Assembly: GCA_963605745.1 (NCBI GenBank)
Contig: CAVCWT010000068.1
Location: forward strand, 1-7,429
DNA: 7,429 bases
Source of the DNA: CAG-791 sp963605745
Lineage (GTDB): Bacteria; Bacillota; Clostridia; Lachnospirales; Lachnospiraceae
Reading direction: 5' to 3'
The notes beneath the pieces were generated by a model, which saw only the letters and a program-made list of their open reading frames with translations, did no database searches and was not told where the DNA came from. The stretch's first letter is position 1, and each line of letters begins with the position of its first letter. Shown piece by piece: positions 1 to 4,387 of the stretch. A program made the position numbers and the translations under genes.

Positions 1-166
1 GCATGAATTCCTCGTCCACCGTCATCGGATCGCACTGATAACCGGTGACCAGTTCACCTTTCTCTGTTTTCTCCGGATTCTGGGCATAATCCGTTCGGTC
101 GCCCAGGCTCTGGGCGATTGTTTTTCCCTTGTTCGCATGCAGGGGAATCAGTCTCGTTGCTGCCAT
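1..166 (-). CDS. MOBP-type relaxase/mobilization nuclease, N-terminal fragment (gene runs off the window)
   Basis: The first 55 codons of a relaxase are present; the reading frame is open to the window edge and the rest lies beyond position 1. The start is ATG at 166, with AAGGAG at 180-175 placed 8 nt upstream. The protein begins MAATRLIPLHANKGKTIAQ and continues with DRTDYAQNPEKT and a GYQCDPMTVDEEF segment. I recognise this N-terminus from relaxases of Tn1549/CTn-like elements of gut Firmicutes. Such enzymes nick the origin of transfer, stay bound to the 5' end of the strand and lead it into the recipient. The catalytic Tyr/His motifs are not within the window, so activity cannot be judged. 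It is the functional partner of MobC at 2143-2475 but is separated from it by about 2 kb, including an amidase gene and a terminator. I see no clear promoter between that terminator and this start. Confidence 0.88.
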   Translation of the reverse strand, partial: MAATRLIPLHANKGKTIAQSLGDRTDYAQNPEKTEKGELVTGYQCDPMTVDEEFM

Positions 167-205
167 GGCGATGGCTCCTTTCGTTGAATTTGCAACTGCA
201 GAAAT

Positions 206-234
206 CTCGCTTTGCGAGGGCTCTGATTAAGAGC
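206..234. repeat. Two adjacent small hairpins upstream of the relaxase gene
   Basis: Two perfect inverted repeats lie side by side. One is GCTCT-N5-AGAGC at 220-234; the other is CTCGC-N3-GCGAG at 206-218. They sit between the amiE terminator and the relaxase ribosome binding site. They may be secondary structure in the relaxase leader or protein-binding sites near the relaxase. Neither has a U-tract, so they are not terminators. Function unknown. Confidence 0.4.
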
Positions 235-237
235 ATC

Positions 238-272
238 AAAAAAAGCACCTGCCATTTCTGACAGATGCCTTT
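238..272 (-). terminator. Intrinsic terminator of amiE
   Basis: On the minus strand a 10-bp stem (GCATCTGTCA at 268-259 with TGGCAGGTGC at 254-245, two G.U pairs) encloses a GAAA tetraloop and is followed at once by seven T (244-238). Three A just upstream (272-270) can extend the stem into the T run. It lies about 40 nt beyond the amiE stop codon. It would end amiE transcripts and also block read-through into the relaxase gene, whose start is only about 70 nt further on. The two G.U pairs become A.C mismatches in plus-strand RNA, so it should work mainly in the minus direction. Confidence 0.88.
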
Positions 273-310
273 GAAATCAAGTATAGCTTTTTAACATTCA
301 ATCGAAAGCA

Positions 311-1336
311 TTATTCCTCGTAGGGAATGCCCTCGATAGGCGCATACTTAACACCCGGAAGTTTACGTGTGAGCTCTTCCACTTTCTTCTGGGTTCCCTC
401 AGGATCGTTTACCCAGTTCCGATAGAATTCAAACTGGCATTCTGGAGTACCATAGCGATCTTCCTTGGAATTGATGGTTCCTGTGTAGCCCCTATGAAGC
501 AGTTTGTAGAGATGGTTCTGAGACTGCCATGTAGCTCTGGCTTCCCGAATTTCACTGACAGAAAGCTGCGCATACTGATAGCTATAATCTTCAGTACCAG
601 TCATACCCAGCACATGTCCATCGAAACCGCAAATCGATGAATGGCCGAAATAGCTGTATACGCCGTCGAAGCCGCTGGCATTTGCAACTGCAGCATAGAC
701 GTTATTGCACCATGCCATGACAGGAACAACATTTATCTCCTGCTGATTTGCCGGATACATATAGCCCTGGCATCTAACAACAAGCTCGGCACCGCGCATT
801 GCACAGTCTCTCCAGATTTCCGGATAGTTTCCGTCATCGCAGATAATCAGGGAAACCTTCAAACCTTTCGGTCCCTCTGTGACATAGGTTCTGTCGCCGG
901 GATACCAACCTTCAATCGGTGTCCACGGAATCATCTTTCTGTATTTCTGAACAATCTCGCCCTTATCGTTAATGAGGATCAGTGTGTTGTAAGGCACCTT
1001 ATTGGGATGCTCTTCATGACGCTCACCCGTAAGTGAAAATACCCCCCATACCTTATTGTCGATACAAGCCTGCTTAAAAATCTGAACTTCTTCACCATCC
1101 ACAGTGGTGGCAAGCTCCATCATTTCATTGAAATCATACATAATGCCGTGAGTACTATACTCAGGGAAAATAATCAGATCAAGTCCCGGCAGACCTGTCT
1201 TCAGTCCCTTTATATAGTCCGCAATCTTGTGACAGTTTTCGAGGATGCCCTCCTTTGTGTGTAATCTCGGCATCTTCCAGTTTACAACAGCTACTCCTAC
1301 AGAGTTAGCACTTGACGAAATATCTCCATGGTTCAT
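311..1336 (-). CDS. amiE: Aliphatic amidase (acylamide amidohydrolase, EC 3.5.1.4)
   Basis: This cytoplasmic nitrilase-superfamily enzyme hydrolyses short aliphatic amides such as acetamide and propionamide to the carboxylic acid and ammonia. The 341-residue product is close to the roughly 346 residues of Pseudomonas AmiE and matches it along its whole length, starting MNHGDISSS. Active-site residues fall at the AmiE positions: Glu59 (FPEYSTHG), Lys134 (KYRKMIPW), Glu142 (IEGWYPG) and Cys166 (IICDDGNYPEIW). The AmiE-type N-terminus and IEGWYPG argue against the related formamidase AmiF. I chose ATG at 1336 because AAGGAG (1350-1345) lies 8 nt upstream and the protein then begins exactly as the family does. 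A longer frame from 1429 would translate the leader terminator. It has its own promoter (1460-1488), leader attenuator and terminator (238-272), so it is a separate transcription unit. An amidase is not part of the conjugation machinery; it looks like metabolic cargo for nitrogen or carbon scavenging. Confidence 0.95.
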   Translation of the reverse strand: MNHGDISSSANSVGVAVVNWKMPRLHTKEGILENCHKIADYIKGLKTGLPGLDLIIFPEYSTHGIMYDFNEMMELATTVDGEEVQIFKQACIDNKVWGVFSLTGERHEEHPNKVPYNTLILINDKGEIVQKYRKMIPWTPIEGWYPGDRTYVTEGPKGLKVSLIICDDGNYPEIWRDCAMRGAELVVRCQGYMYPANQQEINVVPVMAWCNNVYAAVANASGFDGVYSYFGHSSICGFDGHVLGMTGTEDYSYQYAQLSVSEIREARATWQSQNHLYKLLHRGYTGTINSKEDRYGTPECQFEFYRNWVNDPEGTQKKVEELTRKLPGVKYAPIEGIPYEE

Positions 1337-1379
1337 AACAGGATCTCCTTTCGTGTCCGAAAACCGTTTACAATATCCC

Positions 1380-1421
1380 AGAAAACAAAAACAGCACATG
1401 TCGGATCTCTCCAACATGCGC
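1380..1421 (-). terminator. Leader terminator (probable attenuator) upstream of amiE
   Basis: In minus-strand RNA a 12-bp stem (1421-1410 with 1405-1394, two G.U pairs, otherwise complete) closes a GAGA tetraloop (1409-1406) and is followed by TGTTTTTGTTTTC (1393-1381). It has all the parts of an intrinsic terminator. It lies between the amiE promoter and the amiE start, 44 nt before the ATG, so it should abort amiE transcripts unless something prevents hairpin formation. It could instead be the end signal of the upstream transfer operon, but its place downstream of a good promoter favours attenuation. The signals are seen; the regulatory role is inferred. Confidence 0.8.
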
Positions 1422-1429
1422 CGTTGCAC
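1416..1429 (-). promoter_or_regulatory. Candidate antiterminator hairpin with AnnGnn hexaloop
   Basis: In minus-strand RNA, GUGC (1429-1426) can pair with GCAU (1419-1416) around the six-base loop AACGGC. Loop bases 1 and 4 are A and G, the pattern of RNA hairpins bound by ANTAR-domain antiterminators. Its 3' half uses bases 1421-1416 of the terminator's 5' arm, so the two structures exclude each other. The stem is only 4 bp and I do not find the second hexaloop hairpin that ANTAR targets normally have, so this is tentative. Confidence 0.3.
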
Positions 1430-1459
1430 TTCAATGTAATTTTGTTTTCTTGAAAGCAG

Positions 1460-1488
1460 ATTCTACACCACCTATTTTTTATTTTCAA
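1460..1488 (-). promoter_or_regulatory. Sigma-A promoter for amiE
   Basis: On the minus strand, TTGAAA (-35, 1488-1483) is followed after exactly 17 nt by TAGAAT (-10, 1465-1460). Each hexamer has 5 of 6 consensus bases and the spacer is AT-rich. Transcription would begin around 1453-1451, giving a leader of about 115 nt ahead of the amiE ATG. It is the best promoter match I see in the window. Confidence 0.72.
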
Positions 1489-1516
1489 GTGTTTCAAATT
1501 CTTAGCAATGATTTAC

Positions 1517-1547
1517 CGGCAACGGGAGCATCCGGCATTATTTGCCG
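1517..1547. repeat. Inverted repeat upstream of the amiE promoter
   Basis: CGGCAA at 1517-1522 and TTGCCG at 1542-1547 form a perfect 6-bp inverted repeat with a 19-nt spacer. The pairing continues imperfectly outward (TAC and TA). It lies about 30-60 nt upstream of the amiE -35 box, a usual place for an activator site, but no cognate regulator gene is in the window. It could also be an unrelated hairpin. Confidence 0.3.
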
Positions 1548-1563
1548 TAGATACATTCTATAG

Positions 1564-1642
1564 GAGTGGCTCTCTGCATCAGAACACTATTTAAATCTGA
1601 GTGGCTCTACCACATTGAATGGGTGGCTCTGCACATCGGATT
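1564..1642. repeat. Three direct repeats GRGTGGCTCT, possible remnant of an IS21-family end
   Basis: GAGTGGCTCT occurs at 1564-1573 and 1599-1608, and GGGTGGCTCT at 1621-1630. The similarity continues after the core as NNNCATYRGA, so the unit is about 22 nt. Copies two and three are directly adjacent (22-nt period); copy one is offset by 35 nt. IS21-family elements carry several such repeats at each end, and from memory GTGGCTCT-type repeats occur in IS21-like elements of gut Firmicutes. No istA or istB and no inverted partner copy is in the window, so at most one end remains. The alternative is a set of operators for amiE. Confidence 0.5.
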
Positions 1643-1679
1643 TATTTGCTCCAAACATATTTATTCTCTGCCATATGCT

Positions 1680-1994
1680 TCAGCTGAACATAAAGCCTAC
1701 CATGCTATCAAGGATCGCATCCATTCCTATGACAATGAAGGCCATTGCGAAAATTGCTGCGGTTCCGATCATAGAGAGTATTCCGCAGCAAACCAGGCTG
1801 TTCCATGCCTGCCTCATGATGGCAGTGACAATACCATAAGCCATGATCAGTGCGCAGAGGAAATATCCAGCAGTGCCGATATGATAGACCACATTTACAA
1901 CAAGCCTTGCCATTACGAACAGCAGAAGAAACGGCAACAGCAGTACCTTGGCAATCAATTTGAGGATAAATCCTGCGATTTTTCGAAGAAACAT
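1680..1994 (-). CDS. Small three-helix membrane protein, possibly CD1845-like, of the mobilisation region
   Basis: The 104-residue, very hydrophobic protein has a short basic N-terminus (MFLRKIAGFILKLIAK), then probable transmembrane segments at about residues 13-36, 40-60 and 66-90, and ends FMFS. The start ATG at 1994 is preceded by AGGTGG at a suitable distance. Size, basic amphipathic start and layout resemble the small CD1845-type membrane proteins encoded beside mobilisation genes in clostridial conjugative transposons, but I cannot confirm homology by eye. It follows mobC in the same direction after a 148-nt gap. A role in the transfer apparatus or relaxosome docking at the membrane is inference from location only. 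No terminator is visible directly after its stop codon. Confidence 0.7.
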   Translation of the reverse strand: MFLRKIAGFILKLIAKVLLLPFLLLFVMARLVVNVVYHIGTAGYFLCALIMAYGIVTAIMRQAWNSLVCCGILSMIGTAAIFAMAFIVIGMDAILDSMVGFMFS

Positions 1995-2142
1995 ATTTCA
2001 CACCACCTTTCACTCTGCATCTATCGTAATAAGAATGAGAAATACAATGCAAGGATGTCGCATCCTGTTTTTCAGCTTCCCATTCTGTTGTAAGGCCTGT
2101 TGTACATTCTCCCGCAAGGTCAGTTTAATAGCCTGTACATCG
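1995..2142. other. Intergenic gap after mobC, no convincing gene
   Basis: This 148-nt stretch has no start codon with a ribosome binding site leading to more than a few codons. An ATG overlapping the mobC stop (ATGACGATG) opens a frame of only 8 codons. A different minus frame that begins inside mobC stays open through the gap to 2010 and reads plausibly as an amphipathic helix, but it has no start of its own. The gap may hold a decayed or shortened gene. No terminator is visible. Confidence 0.5.
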
Positions 2143-2475
2143 TCATTGAATTGTGGCCAGCCTTGCCAGTATCTCTTTCGCAATTTCCCAGATTTCATTC
2201 TGCCTTTGCTGCAGATCGTGGATATCTTCCGCATAGATGGAGCCGGTCTCATTGGCGCGTTTGGCGTACTGATTCAGGTTGTTGCTGCAGTAGCGAAGGA
2301 GAGAGACCATCTCCTTCACATCATCCAGTTCCAGGTTCACGCAATAGCCGTCCAGTGCCATTTTCCGGAGATAGGAGCTCTTGTTCCGGATCCCCAGTTC
2401 TTCCATCTTGTGCTGCATGCGTTCCAACTCATCCTGAGACATTACGAAGTGAACCCATTTATCTCTTGGCTGCAT
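2143..2475 (-). CDS. mobC: MobC-family relaxosome accessory protein
   Basis: The 110-residue protein has the layout of ribbon-helix-helix MobC proteins of Firmicutes conjugative elements. A short beta strand (KWVHFVMSQDE, about residues 6-16) is followed by helices containing SSYLRKMALDGY (about 33-44), then the family-typical MVSLLRYCSNNLNQYAKRANETG (about 57-79), then a C-terminal helix. MobC binds DNA at or near the origin of transfer and helps the relaxase open and nick it. The ATG at 2475 has AGGAGG about 7 nt upstream and lies 27 nt after the preceding stop. It is the last gene of the tight operon. The partner relaxase begins only at 166; in related elements the two are normally close. 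Recognition rests on conserved segments and context. Confidence 0.88.
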   Translation of the reverse strand: MQPRDKWVHFVMSQDELERMQHKMEELGIRNKSSYLRKMALDGYCVNLELDDVKEMVSLLRYCSNNLNQYAKRANETGSIYAEDIHDLQQRQNEIWEIAKEILARLATIQ

Positions 2476-2502
2476 GGGGTGCCTCCTCTCTTCTACGTCT
2501 AC

Positions 2503-2748
2503 TCACAGGCATGTTCCTCCATCCCGCACAAAATCATGGTCCTTATCCTCCTCATACACGGTGAAATCAATTGCAGCAAACTCTGCGTCCGTCATAGCAG
2601 ATACCTTCTGCAGAGTCTTCTCGCATAATTCCTTCAGATCCTTGTCTGCAATCTCCGGCATAGACTGCTGGAGGTCTATCATTGCCAGCCTGCGGTTTCT
2701 GTGATCTATCACGCCAATCAGGCTCATTTCTTCTATATTAAAAATCAT
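2503..2748 (-). CDS. Transposon-transfer assisting (TTRAP) family protein
   Basis: The small acidic protein of 81 residues begins MIFNIEEMSLIGVIDHRNRR and carries a KVSAMTDAEFAAIDF segment near residues 48-62. This matches the pattern I know for the TTRAP family of clostridial conjugative transposons, which start with a similar MxFxxEE(I/M)xLI segment and contain (A/S)(M/I)(T/S)DAEFA. The family is tied to transposon transfer by its position; its molecular activity is unknown. The start ATG at 2748 overlaps the ardC stop in an ATGA, and GGAG lies 8 nt upstream, so translation is coupled to ardC. No membrane segment or signal peptide is visible. Confidence 0.75.
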   Translation of the reverse strand: MIFNIEEMSLIGVIDHRNRRLAMIDLQQSMPEIADKDLKELCEKTLQKVSAMTDAEFAAIDFTVYEEDKDHDFVRDGGTCL

Positions 2749-4286
2749 CGTGTTATCTCCTTTTTTCTTGCATGTGTTTCCTTGGCGGGTACGTTCTTTT
2801 TCGCTCCCTTTGTGTTGTCGGATTTGGCTTCGGCCTTCTTATCCTGCAGGGAGGCAAGGACAGACCGCGGATCAGCAGAACCCTCTTCTGTAGTTCTCCC
2901 TTCCGTTATCGGTGCCAGTGCGCAAAGTGCAGCTTCCTTGGCATTTATTGCTTCGTATAGTTGCCGACGATGATCCTCTGTCATAAAAAGATTCTCATCT
3001 TCCATGATGCTCCAGTTGATATCCTGAATATCCTCGGGCGTTTGTGCCTTCTCCACCTGCTCCAGATAGCGGTGCATCTCAACGCCAGAAGACAACTGCG
3101 ACTCCAGCTTACGAAGCTCTGTTGTCGGCATCCGGTCCCAAATATCTTTTCCCTCGGAATGAATTACAAAACCCTCGCCGTCATCGTGATGCGTTGTGGT
3201 ATAAGTGAGTGTCACCGGATCTCCGGCAATCTCACAGGTAAATGTGTGCTCTGCCATACGGGATACACGAAAGTATTCAGATCCAATGCACTGCAGGTTC
3301 TGCACATCCTCCGCAGTCAGATGCTCCCAGGTATAATCGTGCTGCAGCTCTGCCATGTGTCCGTCGATCTCGGTGATCATTTCATTGGCAGCCTGGCGGA
3401 TCCGGTCCAGCGATGCCTTCAGCTCCGGTGTTTCCTTGCCGTGGGACCAACCTGCCACATAGGCAAAGCTATAGTCACCGGTATCAATGCCGTAGTGCTG
3501 ACATACCGTGAAGGCCACAGACTCTGCTTCCACCTCTTTTTGATTTCGTGTGAGCTTCGGCTCGGTAGGGTCCGACTTTTTATTCGGATTTTTATCTGGA
3601 TCGATGGAATGGAGCTTTTGATGCGTCATCTCATGGATGGCGGTCTTGATGGTCTGCACCTGACTCATGCCTTCCTGGATAGCAATGCGATTTTCCACGG
3701 TGTGGAAATATCCCTTGGCACCGCCCTCAATCTGTTCAAAGCCGATCGGAACCGGACAGGACTTTTTCAGCGCCTCGAAGAACATTTCGTACTGCGCTAC
3801 ATCGCCGGTCAGCTCGTTTACTCCGATTGTCGGAAGGGGCTTTCCGTCCGTCTGGCTGACATCGAAAACATTTACAACCTTAAAGGCAGGCATCAGCACT
3901 TCTCTGGTTTCCTTTTCACTGGTTCCGTCCGGGTTCCTGAGGATTTCGCCGGTGACAGGATCCGTCTTATCCACCTGCATTTTCTTTTTGTACGGCGTCG
4001 GCGCGAGAATGCGAATTCCGCTTTCGCCTTTCTGCACCTGCCGGCCGAACTGCTTCTGCCATGCCGTGTATCCGGCCACCAGTGTGGCATCCGGTTTCTG
4101 CAGGGCAATGAGAATCGTATTGTTTAGCGAGTAATCATGAAACTTGGATAGGGTCTTCAGGTACTCTTTATATTTGTCGCTTTCAAAGAGCGCCTGGATT
4201 CCTGCCTCCAGCTGATCTGTGATGGCCTTTACCTTCTCGAACTGGGAAGGATACGTCTTGGATGAGGTCGTCTGATTTTTGCTCAT
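2745..4286 (-). CDS. ardC: ArdC-like antirestriction protein with zincin metalloprotease domain
   Basis: The protein has 513 residues from the start chosen here. The N-terminal ArdC-type single-stranded-DNA-binding domain covers about residues 10-140 (SLNNTILIALQKPDATLVAGY and WQKQFGRQVQKGESGIRIL are typical). A zincin domain follows, with HEMTH (His218, Glu219, His222) and a downstream EVEAESVAF helix likely to supply the third zinc ligand. Residues from about 315 on form an element-specific region ending in a lysine-rich tail. ArdC-type proteins protect incoming DNA from restriction in the recipient. The start is ATG at 4286, not the in-frame ATG at 4292: GGAGGA (4298-4293) touches the 4292 ATG but lies 6 nt from 4286, which also overlaps the preceding stop (ATGA). 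Its own stop overlaps the TTRAP start in the same way. Catalysis is inferred from the intact motif. Confidence 0.87.
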   Translation of the reverse strand: MSKNQTTSSKTYPSQFEKVKAITDQLEAGIQALFESDKYKEYLKTLSKFHDYSLNNTILIALQKPDATLVAGYTAWQKQFGRQVQKGESGIRILAPTPYKKKMQVDKTDPVTGEILRNPDGTSEKETREVLMPAFKVVNVFDVSQTDGKPLPTIGVNELTGDVAQYEMFFEALKKSCPVPIGFEQIEGGAKGYFHTVENRIAIQEGMSQVQTIKTAIHEMTHQKLHSIDPDKNPNKKSDPTEPKLTRNQKEVEAESVAFTVCQHYGIDTGDYSFAYVAGWSHGKETPELKASLDRIRQAANEMITEIDGHMAELQHDYTWEHLTAEDVQNLQCIGSEYFRVSRMAEHTFTCEIAGDPVTLTYTTTHHDDGEGFVIHSEGKDIWDRMPTTELRKLESQLSSGVEMHRYLEQVEKAQTPEDIQDINWSIMEDENLFMTEDHRRQLYEAINAKEAALCALAPITEGRTTEEGSADPRSVLASLQDKKAEAKSDNTKGAKKNVPAKETHARKKEITR

Positions 4287-4387
4287 AGGCATTCCTCCGA
4301 TTCCCGGAGCAGATAAGTGCCCTGATCAACCGGGCAGCATGTTTTCTTCCGGTCGGATATGCGTGTCACTGTCTTGTCGGATATCAA
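4283..4387 (-). CDS. Short TTG-start ORF between topB and ardC
   Basis: A TTG at 4387 begins a 34-codon frame, (M)ISDKTVTRISDRKKTCCP then VDQGTYLLRESEECL, ending at TGA 4285-4283. AAGGAGG lies 9 nt upstream of the TTG, the TTG overlaps the topB stop region, and the TGA overlaps the ardC ATG in an ATGA. These junctions suggest translational coupling from topB through this ORF to ardC. The peptide has a basic middle with CC and an acidic end (RESEEC). I do not recognise a family. It could instead be a leader that delivers ribosomes to ardC, with the peptide itself irrelevant. Confidence 0.5.
   Translation of the reverse strand: MISDKTVTRISDRKKTCCPVDQGTYLLRESEECL

Noticed and set aside
188..693. 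14-nt identity ATTTGCAACTGCAG at 188-201 and 680-693
   Set aside because: One copy lies within conserved amiE coding sequence and one match of this length can occur by chance in 7.4 kb; no further similarity surrounds it.
311..1429. Longer amiE reading frame starting at 1429
   Set aside because: The extra 31 codons run through the leader terminator hairpin and give a non-homologous Cys-rich N-terminus. The start at 1336 has a proper ribosome binding site and the family N-terminus.
1466..2010. Similar AGGTGGTGT strings at the start of the membrane gene and in the amiE promoter spacer
   Set aside because: Only about 9 bases match; in the first case it serves as a ribosome binding site. It is not enough to claim a repeat.
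1566..2093. Plus-strand frame of 175 codons across the repeats and the small membrane gene
   Set aside because: Its start lies inside the GTGGCTCT repeat, composition is His/Cys/Tyr-rich as in antisense frames, and the opposite strand encodes a coherent hydrophobic protein with a ribosome binding site.
2961..4127. Long plus-strand open frame of 388 codons
   Set aside because: It is fully antisense to ardC, whose domains and HExxH motif are clear. The frame has no ribosome binding site and no recognisable domain.
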